A DNA stretch of 57,845 nucleotides, from contig JAEEQW010000016.1 of the NCBI GenBank assembly GCA_016285515.1, positions 1 through 57,845 on the forward strand. The letters run 5' to 3'. The position numbers were made by a program, and so were the translations under genes. Each line of letters opens with the position of its first letter. Position 1 is the stretch's first letter. The notes under the pieces are model-generated. The model was not told the origin of the DNA, ran no database searches, and saw nothing but the letters and a program-made list of their open reading frames with translations. Shown one piece after another: positions 44,604 through 54,892 of this stretch. This DNA comes from Bacteroidales bacterium (lineage in GTDB: Bacteria > Bacteroidota > Bacteroidia > Bacteroidales > BM520).

Positions 44604-46581
44604 CACTAAAAAAATAATTGCTGCATGTTTGCTTCTGATGATATCGCAGATGGCATACAGTCAGGAATATATTATGGGATTGCCTGATAATCCGGTTCTT
44701 ATGGATAATAATCCAAATACTGAAAAGTCGATGGCAGATGATATTATTCTGTCTCTTCCGTTCTTCGACGATTTCTCCTACGACAGCAAATATCCGTCGC
44801 AGGAATTATGGTGTGACAAAGAGGTGTATGTCAACAGAGATTATGCGTATTCACCCATCAGTGTCGGAGTTGCGACATTCGATGCATTTGACGAGAATGG
44901 TGTCCTTTACAGCTGGATGTATCCGGGGACATACGCAACGGCTGATTATCTTACTTCACGTCCAATACGTCTTGATTCAATCATAGGCACTGACAGCCGA
45001 AAACTCAGTCCTTCAGATTCGGTATATTTGAGTTTCTTCTTTCAGCCATTGAAAAAATATAAGGATTATTCGGGAATGTTTAGTCCCAACGATTCCCTGT
45101 GTCTCGAATTCTTTTCAGCCGATTCAGCCAATTACGGGTGGCATAAGGTATGGGGCACCCCAGGATTCGCTTTCGAATCGATTGATACTGCTGCCAACAA
45201 GGGACAGCATTTCATTGAAGTAATACTGCCTATAGATGAGGAGATGTACTTCAACAAAGACTTCCAGTTCAGATTCCACAATGTCGCCACTTTGACGACT
45301 TACGATCAATATCCGGGATGGCAGAGCGATGCCGGAAGGTGGAATCTTGACTATGTCTATATTGACTACGGACGTACCATGGTTGACAATTGTTACAGAG
45401 ATGTGTGTTTCGTGTCGAATGCAATGTCGTTTCTGAAGGATTATTATGCAATGCCGAACCGACAGTTCGCTGCAAGTAACAACATTTATGAAATGATGGC
45501 TGACAGCATTTGCATGGTAATATCAAATCTTGATAAGACTTACAACAACGTCAACTACAGTTTTTCAGTGGTAAATGCCAAAACCGGAAAACAGATTTGG
45601 AATTATAATTCGGGTATAGGCAATATCAATCCGTATTATAATCCTGTCAGCGAAATTATAAATGGTCCGAAATATTACACACCTAACATATTCCCAAATG
45701 TCTATCCGACTTCTGCAACCGATTCATCATCATTCGTGATTAATCACGTGATAAGTGAGACTGGATTGGATTTCAAGGAAAATGACACGGTGCGATTCAG
45801 GCAAGATTTCTTCAACTATTACGCTTATGATAATGGAACCCCTGAATTTGCTTATTGTTTGGAAGAGATGACCGAAGCAATGGTTTGTGAAAGATTTAAA
45901 CTTAATGTCGCTGATACTTTGAAAGCTGTGAAGATTTATTTTACATCATTGTGCGGTCAGCCAACGAACACCTATACTCTTGCGGTATGGAACGATTTGT
46001 ATTCATCACCTAATTACAGGGTCTATCAACAGGATTTTGAAATGTATTTTGACTCTATCAACCAATCGAAATATTACCGCATTGTTCTTGATGAACCGTT
46101 GGTGATAAGCACGGATAATTTTCCGAATCTCGCATTCTATGTCGGATTGATTAAACCACGGCAGACCCCTATCAGTCTTGGTTTCGATCTGTCAAGAAAT
46201 TCATCATCATTGACTTTTATCAATGTTGACGGTACGTGGATGAAAAGTGCGAAAGAAGGAACTGTGATGATTCGTCCTTACATTGGTGGAGACGTTCCAC
46301 CGGAAGAAGAGGGTATAGGTGATGTTTCATCGGATAATAAGACGTTGAGACTTTATCCGAATCCTGTTTCCAATGGATATGTTACTGCGGACCTGCAAGG
46401 TGCTGAATATGACAACACCTTGATAATTTATGATTTGTGTGGTAATGTATGCTGCAGGTTCGATAATGTTTCATCACCTTATAAAATGGATGTGACCGGT
46501 CTTGAAAAAGGAATATACATAGTCAAATCTTTGAGTGGCAATAGCACCGTTTCAGTTGCCAAGATGATAATTGTGAAATAA
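44551..46581 (+). CDS. Type IX secretion cargo protein with C-terminal sorting domain
   Basis: 676 residues from the ATG at 44551, overlapping the PASTA gene by 53 bases; ATGs at 44575 and 44581 also give the same signal peptide (KIIAACLLLMISQMAYSQ). The mature body is rich in Asp/Asn/Tyr and unrecognised. The last 80 residues (LRLYPNPVSNGYVTADL through GLEKGIYIVKSL to MIIVK) are a type A T9SS sorting domain, so the protein should cross the outer membrane and be attached or released there. The rluD start follows 3 bases after the stop. The function of the body is unknown. Confidence 0.8.
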   Translation: MKNQITKTMRMIRKICSDTKKIIAACLLLMISQMAYSQEYIMGLPDNPVLMDNNPNTEKSMADDIILSLPFFDDFSYDSKYPSQELWCDKEVYVNRDYAYSPISVGVATFDAFDENGVLYSWMYPGTYATADYLTSRPIRLDSIIGTDSRKLSPSDSVYLSFFFQPLKKYKDYSGMFSPNDSLCLEFFSADSANYGWHKVWGTPGFAFESIDTAANKGQHFIEVILPIDEEMYFNKDFQFRFHNVATLTTYDQYPGWQSDAGRWNLDYVYIDYGRTMVDNCYRDVCFVSNAMSFLKDYYAMPNRQFAASNNIYEMMADSICMVISNLDKTYNNVNYSFSVVNAKTGKQIWNYNSGIGNINPYYNPVSEIINGPKYYTPNIFPNVYPTSATDSSSFVINHVISETGLDFKENDTVRFRQDFFNYYAYDNGTPEFAYCLEEMTEAMVCERFKLNVADTLKAVKIYFTSLCGQPTNTYTLAVWNDLYSSPNYRVYQQDFEMYFDSINQSKYYRIVLDEPLVISTDNFPNLAFYVGLIKPRQTPISLGFDLSRNSSSLTFINVDGTWMKSAKEGTVMIRPYIGGDVPPEEEGIGDVSSDNKTLRLYPNPVSNGYVTADLQGAEYDNTLIIYDLCGNVCCRFDNVSSPYKMDVTGLEKGIYIVKSLSGNSTVSVAKMIIVK

Positions 46582-46584
46582 TTG

Positions 46585-47616
46585 ATGGAAGAAAATATTG
46601 AGGGCATAGAACTGCATGAAAATGAGGATTCCGACAACGAAATGTATGAACATTTTCGTTTTGTTGTCGATAAGGGACAAAGTCCGCTCAGAATGGACAA
46701 ATTCCTCTTCTCAAGGATTGAAAATGCATCAAGAAATAAAATCCAGGTTGCTGCAAAAGCCGACTGTGTGCTTGTCAACGGCAAGCCTGAGAAGCCAAGT
46801 TATAAGGTTAAACCACTGGATGTCATAACTATATTGATGTCCAAGCCGCCTCGTGATACTGACGTCATTCCTCAGAATATCCCTCTTGAAATCGTTTATG
46901 AAGATGACGATGTCATCATAGTCAATAAGAAGGCCGGCATGGTTGTCCACCCGTCATACGCCAATTATGACGGCACGTTGGTGAATGCGCTGACGTATTA
47001 TTTCAATGAACAGGGCAAGGGTGCAATTCCGGCATTGGTGCATAGAATTGACAAGGATACCAGCGGATTGCTGCTGGTGGCTAAGAATGAAGTGGCGCAG
47101 ACATATCTTGCCAAACAATTTTTTGACCATACTGTTGAAAGACGTTATCAGGCTCTTGTCTGGGGTGATTTTGATGAGGATGAGGGAACAATTACCGGAA
47201 ATCTTGGAAGAAGTGCAAAGGATAGAAGAGTCGTTGCAGTATGTCCTGACGGTTCGCAAGGACGTCATGCTGTGACCCATTACAGAGTGCTGCAGCGTTT
47301 CAACTATGTGACACTTGTGGAATGCCGTCTGGAAACCGGACGTACGCACCAGATACGTGCTCACATGCAATATATTAAACATCCGCTTTTCGGTGATAAA
47401 ACATACGGAGGTGACACTATAGTCAAAGGTACGACTTTTACCAAATACAAACAATTTGTGAATAACTGTTTCGATATACTTCCCCGTCAGGCCTTGCATG
47501 CTAAAACCATCGGATTTGTCCATCCCACCACACATCAACTCATGCAGTTTGACTCAGACCTGCCTGATGATATGCAGCGCGTGATTGCCAAGTGGAAGAA
47601 ATATGTCGGAGAATAA
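46585..47616 (+). CDS. rluD: RluA-family large-subunit rRNA pseudouridine synthase
   Basis: 343 residues from the ATG at 46585. An acidic N-terminal extension precedes an S4 RNA-binding domain (RMDKFLFSRIENASRNKIQ, VLVNGKPEKPSYKV). The catalytic core has VHRIDKDTSGLLLVAKN (catalytic Asp), then ETGRTHQIRAHMQYIKHPLFGD. S4 plus catalytic core is the RluD/RluC/RluA plan; the length and S4 make RluD the best fit, converting U to pseudouridine in helix 69 of 23S rRNA. The assignment of RluD rather than a paralogue rests on the domain plan. Confidence 0.9.
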   Translation: MEENIEGIELHENEDSDNEMYEHFRFVVDKGQSPLRMDKFLFSRIENASRNKIQVAAKADCVLVNGKPEKPSYKVKPLDVITILMSKPPRDTDVIPQNIPLEIVYEDDDVIIVNKKAGMVVHPSYANYDGTLVNALTYYFNEQGKGAIPALVHRIDKDTSGLLLVAKNEVAQTYLAKQFFDHTVERRYQALVWGDFDEDEGTITGNLGRSAKDRRVVAVCPDGSQGRHAVTHYRVLQRFNYVTLVECRLETGRTHQIRAHMQYIKHPLFGDKTYGGDTIVKGTTFTKYKQFVNNCFDILPRQALHAKTIGFVHPTTHQLMQFDSDLPDDMQRVIAKWKKYVGE

Positions 47617-47630
47617 AATAACGAATAACA

Positions 47631-48749
47631 ATGAAAAGAATGATTTTCGCCGTGTTGACGGTTATGCTGACATGCTGTGGCACAAAAACTACACAATCAG
47701 GTCTCAACCCTGAAAAATTCAAATCTAATGTGAATGGCTCTGAAACGGAACTGTACAGATTATATAACGACAAAGGTATGGAAGTGTGCCTTACAAATTA
47801 CGGTGCCAGAATAGTGTCTGTAATGGTTCCTGACAGAGAAGGTGTAATGCGTGATGTGGTACTGGGGTTCGACAATATCAATGATTATGTTAGCACTGAC
47901 AATAATTTCGGAGCTGTGGTGGGACGTTATGCAAACAGAATCGATAAAGGCAGGTTCTCAATTGATGGCATTGACTATCAGTTGCCCATAAATAATTTCG
48001 GACATTGTTTGCATGGTGGAATCAATGGATGGGACAGAAAAGTGTGGAAAGGTAATCTGGTAGGGCATAATGAGGTTACTTTCACTTATTTGTCTCCTGA
48101 CGGTGATGAAAATTTCCCCGGAAATGTAGCAGCTAAGGTCAAATATGTCCTCACAGATGACAATGAAATTAAAATAACGTACTCGGCAACGACTGACAAG
48201 CCGACTATTGTCAATATGTCGAACCATTCTTACTTCAATCTTTCCGGAGACCCCAGCACTGATATTCTTGACCATATCTTGACCATCAATGCCGACAGTT
48301 TTACCCCTATTGATAGTACATTTATGACTTTCAATGAGATACGTAAGGTTGACAGCACATCATTCGACTTTACTAAGCCAAAAGCAATTGGAAGGGATAT
48401 CGATGAAGATGATGTTCAGCTTAGAAACGGACTGGGCTATGACCACAATTTCGTGTTGAACAATAACAGAAACATCAGTATTCTCGCACTTTCGGCTATA
48501 TGTCCTGCCACGGGAATAACCCTTGAAATTTATACAGATGCTCCTGGTATTCAATTCTATTCAGGCAATTTCCTTGACGGTACTCTGAAAGGTAAGAAAG
48601 ACATTGTTTACAACAAACGTTCGGCATTTGCTGCCGAAACGCAGTATTATCCTAATTCTCCAAACAGTATTGACTGGCCGTCGCCTGTTCTCCGTCCTAA
48701 TGACACTTATACACACAATGCAATCTTCAGATTTTCAGTAACAGACTAA
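47631..48749 (+). CDS. galM: Aldose 1-epimerase lipoprotein
   Basis: 372 residues with a lipoprotein signal (VLTVMLTCCGTK). The catalytic motifs are NFGHCLHGGINGWDRKVW (His) and PTIVNMSNHSYFNLSG (second His); IQFYSGNFLDG precedes the C-terminus. It interconverts alpha and beta anomers of galactose and similar sugars. The lipoprotein signal places this copy in the periplasm or envelope, unlike cytosolic GalM. It follows rluD by 14 bases and precedes the transglutaminase lipoprotein by 11, suggesting one unit. Confidence 0.9.
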   Translation: MKRMIFAVLTVMLTCCGTKTTQSGLNPEKFKSNVNGSETELYRLYNDKGMEVCLTNYGARIVSVMVPDREGVMRDVVLGFDNINDYVSTDNNFGAVVGRYANRIDKGRFSIDGIDYQLPINNFGHCLHGGINGWDRKVWKGNLVGHNEVTFTYLSPDGDENFPGNVAAKVKYVLTDDNEIKITYSATTDKPTIVNMSNHSYFNLSGDPSTDILDHILTINADSFTPIDSTFMTFNEIRKVDSTSFDFTKPKAIGRDIDEDDVQLRNGLGYDHNFVLNNNRNISILALSAICPATGITLEIYTDAPGIQFYSGNFLDGTLKGKKDIVYNKRSAFAAETQYYPNSPNSIDWPSPVLRPNDTYTHNAIFRFSVTD

Positions 48750-48760
48750 AAACCATTATT

Positions 48761-51382
48761 ATGAAGAAGTTGTTGCCTATATTACTGGTTTTCACCTTGA
48801 TATCTGTTTCATGCACTGATAAGGGAAAACATTTTATAACTGATACTGACTATAGAAATCAAGTACATCAGGATTATCTTGAAAGACGTGAAATGGCATG
48901 TGGGCGCGACAGTTTGCTGTTTTCTGTGCTTGACGGTGAAAATCTGACCCTTGAGGAACGCGAGGCTCTTGAATTTCTCTTTGCCTATATGCCTCTGAGC
49001 GACTTGGGCGACTATGACGGGGAATTTTATCTTTCCCAAGTTCAAAACGCTTTCAAGGCAAGAGATTTCTTCTCATGGGGTAAAACTGTGCCTGAGGACA
49101 TTTTCCGTCATTTTGTACTCGTGTATCGTGTCAACAACGAAAACCTCGACATGGCAAGAGTGGCTTTTTTTGATGAACTTAAAGATAGGATAAAGGATAT
49201 GTCGATGTATGACGCTGCTTTGGAGGTCAACCATTGGTGCCATGAAAAAGTGGCATATCGTCCTTCCGACAGTCGTACTTCTGCACCGCTGGCTACGATA
49301 AAGACTTCATACGGGCGTTGCGGCGAGGAATCGACTTTTACCGTCACAGCCATGAGAGCAGTCGGTATTCCTGCACGCCAGTGCTACACCCCACGCTGGG
49401 CTCATACCGATGACAATCACGCATGGGTTGAGGTTTGGGTTGACGGAAAGTGGTATTATCTCGGTGCCTGTGAACCTGACGCTCGTCTTGACATGGGTTG
49501 GTTTACGTTTCCTGCCACACGAACCATGATGGTCCATTCAAATGCCTTCGGGAAATACAAGGGTGAAGAGGAAATTAATCACCGCACCGGCCTTTTTTCA
49601 CGAATCAATATGCTTGGTAATTATACTGCCACCAAGAAAATCACAATCCATGTGATTGATAGTCAGTGTAATCCGGTAGAAGGCGCTTCTGTGAAACTTG
49701 GTCTGTACAATTATGCAGAATATTATCCTATTGTAACTCAGATAACCGATGCCAATGGCGATGCAAGTGCAACAACAGGTTTGGGCGACCTTCTCGTATG
49801 GGTTGATAAGGACAATATCTATAATTATGCAAAGATAGATGTCCGTAAACAGGATAGATTGACAATCCAACTTTCTCGTCAAAGTGGTGACGAATATGTT
49901 GAAATCTTCGAAATGGTCCCGCCACGAGGAGAAGCCCGACAGTCAGAACTGCCTAAAGAAGAAATAGAAAAAAACAATCTGCGTCTCCAGCAGGAAGATT
50001 CCATACGCAATGCATATATGCAGACTTTCCCTACTAAGGACAGAATCTCAGGTATGAGGAATGATAATTTGACTGAAGAACAGATTTGGAATTATGTGGA
50101 TAGAAGTGAAGGCAATTATGAGAATATCATAAGGTTTATAAATGACAATTCTCAGAAAAAGGAAGGACTATATCTGAAGGAATATTTGGATGCTATTTCG
50201 GATAAGGATCTTCGTGATGCGTCAGCCGAAGTGCTTCAGGATCAGCTGGTTTACTATGACAAATCAGAGGTGGACTATCCTGTTGATGTTTTTGTGAAAG
50301 GTATTTTGCCTCCAAGAATCTCCAATGAGTTTCTGTATTCATGGCGCAACTATCTTCACAGGGAATTATATCCCGAATTCGGTGATTACACAATCTCAGA
50401 CATTGTTTACGATTGGGTTGCGGAACACATAATAATAGATGAAGACGGCAATTATTTCAATTGCCCTGTTTCGCCTATCGGTGTGTATCAACTTCGTCGT
50501 GCCGACAGTCACTCACGTGATATTTTCTTTGTTGCTTTATGTCGTTCAATGAATATCCCATCCTATCTTGACAATGCTACGAATCAGATTTTTGTCTATG
50601 AAAATGGTAACTGGAAGACAGTCACATTTGATGCTCGTAAGCCGGCACAGGAGATGGGGACATTAGTGCTGTCCAAATCGAAAGATGCACAGATAGAACC
50701 TGTTTATTGGGTCCACTATACAATAGCCAAATTCGACAATGGGAGTTTCACTTCCTTCGACTTCGAGGATGACCCGCGAGTGGCAAGTTTCCCTATAACA
50801 CTACCGCTTGAAGCCGGATATTATATGCTTTCCACAGGCAACCGTTACAGTGACGGCGCCGTCAGGTCAAGACTTGAATTCTTCAATATTGCTCCTAATC
50901 AGACTGTCAAGAAAGAAATAATACTGCTTCCACTTACTCCAAGAGATGAGTCGTATGGTAAAATAGACATGACTTTCAAACCTGAACATTCGAAAGAAAA
51001 GACGGTTACAGATTATGTTGCCGACAAACAGCTCGTGGTTTGTTTCATTGACCCTAACCGTGAACCTACCAAGCATTTGTTTAAGGATATCTCCTCATTG
51101 AAGTCGAAGTTTGAACAGTGGGGTGGTAATTTGCTGTTTGTGATTCCTTCTGACAAGCGTTCTGAAAGTTTCAAGGCTTCTGACTGGAATTTGCCATCAA
51201 ACAGTGTTTTTATGTATGATGAAGATTCACAATGGATTAAAAATATTGTTACTTCAACAAATCAGAGTTTTTCGGATAATTATCCTCTGGTTTATATCGT
51301 CAACTCTGATGGAGAACTTGTTTTTAAATCCGAAGGTTACAGAATCGGAACTGGTGAATTGATTTATAAGAGTCTGAAATAA
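48761..51382 (+). CDS. Transglutaminase-like lipoprotein with a second, degenerate copy of the domain
   Basis: 873 residues, SPII signal (LISVSC, Cys18). The first transglutaminase-like core has Cys187 in YGRCGEESTF, His220 in DDNHAWVEVWV and a following Asp in CEPDARLDMG, a complete triad. A carboxypeptidase-regulatory-like segment follows (NPVEGASVKLGLYNYAEYY). Around residues 540-640 a second copy appears (WVAEHIIIDEDGNYFNC, RRADSHSRDIFFVALCRSMN, VYENGNWKTVTFD), but the Cys is replaced by Ser and the His is lost, so it looks inactive. Such proteins are probably peptidases or cross-linking enzymes at the envelope. The next gene begins in the stop codon. Confidence 0.82.
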   Translation: MKKLLPILLVFTLISVSCTDKGKHFITDTDYRNQVHQDYLERREMACGRDSLLFSVLDGENLTLEEREALEFLFAYMPLSDLGDYDGEFYLSQVQNAFKARDFFSWGKTVPEDIFRHFVLVYRVNNENLDMARVAFFDELKDRIKDMSMYDAALEVNHWCHEKVAYRPSDSRTSAPLATIKTSYGRCGEESTFTVTAMRAVGIPARQCYTPRWAHTDDNHAWVEVWVDGKWYYLGACEPDARLDMGWFTFPATRTMMVHSNAFGKYKGEEEINHRTGLFSRINMLGNYTATKKITIHVIDSQCNPVEGASVKLGLYNYAEYYPIVTQITDANGDASATTGLGDLLVWVDKDNIYNYAKIDVRKQDRLTIQLSRQSGDEYVEIFEMVPPRGEARQSELPKEEIEKNNLRLQQEDSIRNAYMQTFPTKDRISGMRNDNLTEEQIWNYVDRSEGNYENIIRFINDNSQKKEGLYLKEYLDAISDKDLRDASAEVLQDQLVYYDKSEVDYPVDVFVKGILPPRISNEFLYSWRNYLHRELYPEFGDYTISDIVYDWVAEHIIIDEDGNYFNCPVSPIGVYQLRRADSHSRDIFFVALCRSMNIPSYLDNATNQIFVYENGNWKTVTFDARKPAQEMGTLVLSKSKDAQIEPVYWVHYTIAKFDNGSFTSFDFEDDPRVASFPITLPLEAGYYMLSTGNRYSDGAVRSRLEFFNIAPNQTVKKEIILLPLTPRDESYGKIDMTFKPEHSKEKTVTDYVADKQLVVCFIDPNREPTKHLFKDISSLKSKFEQWGGNLLFVIPSDKRSESFKASDWNLPSNSVFMYDEDSQWIKNIVTSTNQSFSDNYPLVYIVNSDGELVFKSEGYRIGTGELIYKSLK

Positions 51383-51744
51383 TGAAAAGTCCAATTAAAA
51401 TAGGATGTCTTCTGTTGCTCATATTCCTTGTGGCAGGATGTGTTGACCCTACAGTGACGACAATTGACGCCACACTGCTCCCCGGTACTTGGAAAGAGGG
51501 CGATTATTATGAAAAATATTACGATGACGGGAATGCCGCATATTGGAATTTGGAGGATGACTACGATGAGGAAGAGTCAATTCCTTTTACTTGGAAACTG
51601 GAAGACGATGTCCTGACACAGTATCATGAGACAGAGTTCGGTGCGGTAATCCCCAAAGTATATACTATCAATCAACTTACTACCACTTCCCTGATTTATA
51701 GTGATGACTTCGATGTAAGCCACACATTTACCAGAGTTAACTGA
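51382..51744 (+). CDS. Small lipocalin-like lipoprotein
   Basis: 120 residues with an SPII signal (LVAGCVD, Cys20). The mature part has strands and turns like the small lipocalin-like domains of Bacteroidota (LLPGTWKEGDYYEKYYDD, FTWKLEDDVLTQYHE, SDDFDVSHTFTRVN), with a very acidic loop. Start overlaps the upstream stop by one base (TAATG), so it is coupled to the transglutaminase gene. The AsmA-like gene follows by 4 bases. The function is unknown. Confidence 0.7.
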   Translation: MKSPIKIGCLLLLIFLVAGCVDPTVTTIDATLLPGTWKEGDYYEKYYDDGNAAYWNLEDDYDEEESIPFTWKLEDDVLTQYHETEFGAVIPKVYTINQLTTTSLIYSDDFDVSHTFTRVN

Positions 51745-51748
51745 TGAA

Positions 51749-54700
51749 ATGAAAAAAGTTCTAAAAATAATAGGTATTGTTCTCGCATCTCTGATAGTTC
51801 TGATAGCTGTCAGCGGAATCATTGCCTTTAATTTTGTATTGACTCCGAAAAAGATTACACCTTTAGTAAACAAGAAAGTCGCTGAATACAGTCCTTTTCC
51901 TGCCAAAACCGAAAGTGTTGATATTACTTTTTTCAAGACTTTCCCTGATGTCAGCCTGCATCTTGAAAACACTTTGGTTAACTCAAAGGTGACAAACGAT
52001 ACAATGGCTTGCATCAATGACCTTTTCCTGTCGGTGAATCTGAGAAAATATCTTAAGGATAAAGACATTGTAATTAACAAGGTAACCATTGATGAGGGAG
52101 CGGTATATATTAATCTTGATGAATTTGCAGAAGAATCGGAAACTGAGAAATCATCTTCGTTTACACTCCCGAAGAATATTGATTTGCAGTCGCTTGATAT
52201 CGATGGACTGAAGGTGAAATTGGTTAGTCCGTCTCGTGAGTTTGATGCCTGTCTTGACGATTTTCAGCTTAAAGTGAAAGGCAATCTTACAGATGCTGAT
52301 GTAAAGGCTGATATTGATTTGATTGCAGACAATACCAACATAGTCTTTGATTCTGTCGTGTATGCCGCATCTGTTGACGTGGCTATAAAAACGCCTGTAA
52401 ACATGACACTGACTAATGACGGTATAGAGAAGATTTCATTTGATAAGACGACTATGGCAATTAATAGTTTGATGCTCGGATTGGCTGGTATTGTTGATAT
52501 GAGTGATACTTCTAATATTGCTTTAAATGTTGATTATCAACTTGATGAGTGCAAAATTGACAGCATTTTAGCCTTGGTTCCTGAAAAATATCTGTCTTTT
52601 ATGGATAATATGAAACTTGCCTGCAATGTTGCTTTGAAGGGTAATCTTAATGGAGTTTTTGGGGAAAAGAAAAAACCTGTGCTGACAGCGGATATGACGG
52701 TCAAGGATGCTGATTTTTCATATAAGACACTTGCAACAAAGTTGGAAAATACAGACTTTAAGGTTTCCACTGTCATCAATATGAATGACATATCTGATAT
52801 GGAACTTGATCTTAAGGATTTTTCGACTAATACTGATATGGGACCATTGAAGGCATCCGGAAAGATAAGTGACCTTTTGGGTGATATATTGTGTGATTTG
52901 ACTGTAGATGCAAATCTTGACCTGAAGAGATGTCTTGTCTTTGTGAAAGATGATGTTGGCTTGCAGGCTGATGGCAGGGCAAAGGTTGATTTGAAGAAAC
53001 TGAAATTGAATGTCAGTGAAATCCGTAAATCGAACTTCAGAAACGCTGTTGCAGACGGAACCATTGTAATTGACGGTTTGGATGTGAATTTGAAGGATAA
53101 CATTTTTGCAAACAGTGATAATGTTTCGGTGAAGGTTGTTTTTCCTGGGACTGACAACAAGTATTTCAAGGATTTTGTCGATTTGGGCATCAATAGTGAC
53201 AATTTGACTGTTAAGCTGATTTCAGACAAGATAGATGCAAATCTCAGAGATGCCGATATCCAGTTGGCTTTGTCGGATGTGGTTCATCCCGTAAATGATT
53301 CATATTATGTGAATTGTACTTTTAAGATGTCGAATTTCGATGGCACCTTGGATACTATTTCACTCGTAACGGTCAATCCGAATGGAAGTTATGTGCTTTT
53401 CCCGTCCGAAAGAAACAATCAGAATGCTGCTAACAAGCTGTCGTTGAAGACCAATTCGATGAAATTGGATTTGGGAAACACATACAAACTTACCGCTCAG
53501 ACAGTTGGTCTCCACGGACAGTATGACAGAGACAGCACTCAGACAAACATTCTCAGCAGGTGGAATCCTGATGTTGATATAAATCTTAAGGAAGCATTTG
53601 TGACGCTTGCCAATGATTCCGTGATTAGAATCAAAACTTTGCAGTCGAAACTTAATCCTGACAGATTCAAGATAGGTAACAGCTCCTTTTTCGTCAATAA
53701 TTCATCATTTAACCTTTATGGCGACTTATACAACATGAATGGGTATCTTGATAATAAGGAGCTTCTGAAGGGTGAGTTTAATTTCACATCTCCATACGCT
53801 GATATTAACCAGCTTATAGACTTTATCAATGGTTTTGTTGTGAATGATACGGTTGATATTGCTGATGAAAACATTGATAAGGAGGCAAATCCGCTCATTG
53901 TGCCGCAGGGTGTTGATTTTGTGTTGAATACAAATGTGAGGAAGGCAAAATACAATACCACTGGCATTGAGGACCTTGGGGGCAAACTGTATATTAATGA
54001 TGGTGATTTGATATTGGAGCAGATGGCTTTTACTTGTAATGCTGCGAGAATGCAGCTTACAGCGTTGTATCGTTCACCGCGCAAGAACCACCTGTTTGCA
54101 GCGTTGGACTTCCATTTGCTTGACATCAGCATAGCCGAGCTTATAGATATGATACCTGACATCGATACTGTCTTTCCCATGTTGAAGTCTTTTTCCGGAA
54201 ACGGTGAATTCCATATTGCTGCAGAAACTTATCTAACAGAAAATTATTCACCTAAGTTGTCAACGCTTAAAGGAGCAGCTGCATTCAGCGGCCAGAACTT
54301 GGTGATTCTTGACAGTGAGACATTTAACACTATAGCCCAATACTTGCAGTTCAACAATAGGGAATACAACAAGATTGACAGTCTGGCAGTTGAGGCGACA
54401 ATATTCCGTAATGAAATAGATGTCTATCCATTCATGGTAACGATGGACAAATATTCGGCTATTATAGGCGGTCGTCACACACTTGCCAATACTTTTGACT
54501 ACAACATATCCATGATGAATCCTGTTTTATTGCGTGTCGGTGTGGATGTCAAGGGCACACTCGGTAATCTGCAGATAATTCCTACAGGCAGAAAATACAA
54601 GGACTTATATCGTCCTGAGAGGCAGAACGTTGTAATGCAGCGTACGCTCACACTCAAACAACTAATCAGCGATTCGTTGAAAAAAAATGTGAAACCATAG
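51749..54700 (+). CDS. AsmA-like envelope protein
   Basis: 983 residues. One N-terminal membrane segment (IIGIVLASLIVLIAVSGIIAF) is followed by a long periplasmic beta-rich body: SVDITFFKTFPDVSLHLENT early, repeated amphipathic strands, and SGNGEFHIAAETYLTEN, TLKGAAAFSGQNLVILD and VGVDVKGTLGNLQIIPTGRK near the end. This is the AsmA/TamB-related plan, forming a hydrophobic groove that may bridge inner and outer membranes for lipid transport. It is the last gene of the run from rluD and is followed by a hairpin repeat. Confidence 0.82.
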   Translation: MKKVLKIIGIVLASLIVLIAVSGIIAFNFVLTPKKITPLVNKKVAEYSPFPAKTESVDITFFKTFPDVSLHLENTLVNSKVTNDTMACINDLFLSVNLRKYLKDKDIVINKVTIDEGAVYINLDEFAEESETEKSSSFTLPKNIDLQSLDIDGLKVKLVSPSREFDACLDDFQLKVKGNLTDADVKADIDLIADNTNIVFDSVVYAASVDVAIKTPVNMTLTNDGIEKISFDKTTMAINSLMLGLAGIVDMSDTSNIALNVDYQLDECKIDSILALVPEKYLSFMDNMKLACNVALKGNLNGVFGEKKKPVLTADMTVKDADFSYKTLATKLENTDFKVSTVINMNDISDMELDLKDFSTNTDMGPLKASGKISDLLGDILCDLTVDANLDLKRCLVFVKDDVGLQADGRAKVDLKKLKLNVSEIRKSNFRNAVADGTIVIDGLDVNLKDNIFANSDNVSVKVVFPGTDNKYFKDFVDLGINSDNLTVKLISDKIDANLRDADIQLALSDVVHPVNDSYYVNCTFKMSNFDGTLDTISLVTVNPNGSYVLFPSERNNQNAANKLSLKTNSMKLDLGNTYKLTAQTVGLHGQYDRDSTQTNILSRWNPDVDINLKEAFVTLANDSVIRIKTLQSKLNPDRFKIGNSSFFVNNSSFNLYGDLYNMNGYLDNKELLKGEFNFTSPYADINQLIDFINGFVVNDTVDIADENIDKEANPLIVPQGVDFVLNTNVRKAKYNTTGIEDLGGKLYINDGDLILEQMAFTCNAARMQLTALYRSPRKNHLFAALDFHLLDISIAELIDMIPDIDTVFPMLKSFSGNGEFHIAAETYLTENYSPKLSTLKGAAAFSGQNLVILDSETFNTIAQYLQFNNREYNKIDSLAVEATIFRNEIDVYPFMVTMDKYSAIIGGRHTLANTFDYNISMMNPVLLRVGVDVKGTLGNLQIIPTGRKYKDLYRPERQNVVMQRTLTLKQLISDSLKKNVKP

Positions 54701-54705
54701 AGGAT

Positions 54706-54780
54706 TTGTAGGGCTGTCGTATCACGGCAACCGTATTGTCAATTCGCCTGTAGGGCTGCCACAATGTGACAGCCCTACAA
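54706..54780. repeat. Hairpin and repeated 10-mer after the AsmA-like gene
   Basis: tgtagggctg occurs directly at 54707-54716 and 54749-54758 and inverted (cagccctaca) at 54770-54779. The latter two form a 10-pair stem whose loop can add four more pairs around one mismatch. No T run follows. It may act as a bidirectional stop or be a REP-like repeat left by a mobile element. Confidence 0.65.
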
Positions 54781-54892
54781 TGGACGCGATTATTCCACCA
54801 TGAATTTCCATTGAAGGATATACATTTTCAGATCATTTTCGCAGTCCAATATGGCAATAATTATTCTTCTTCTCGTCACTTTACAACTATTT

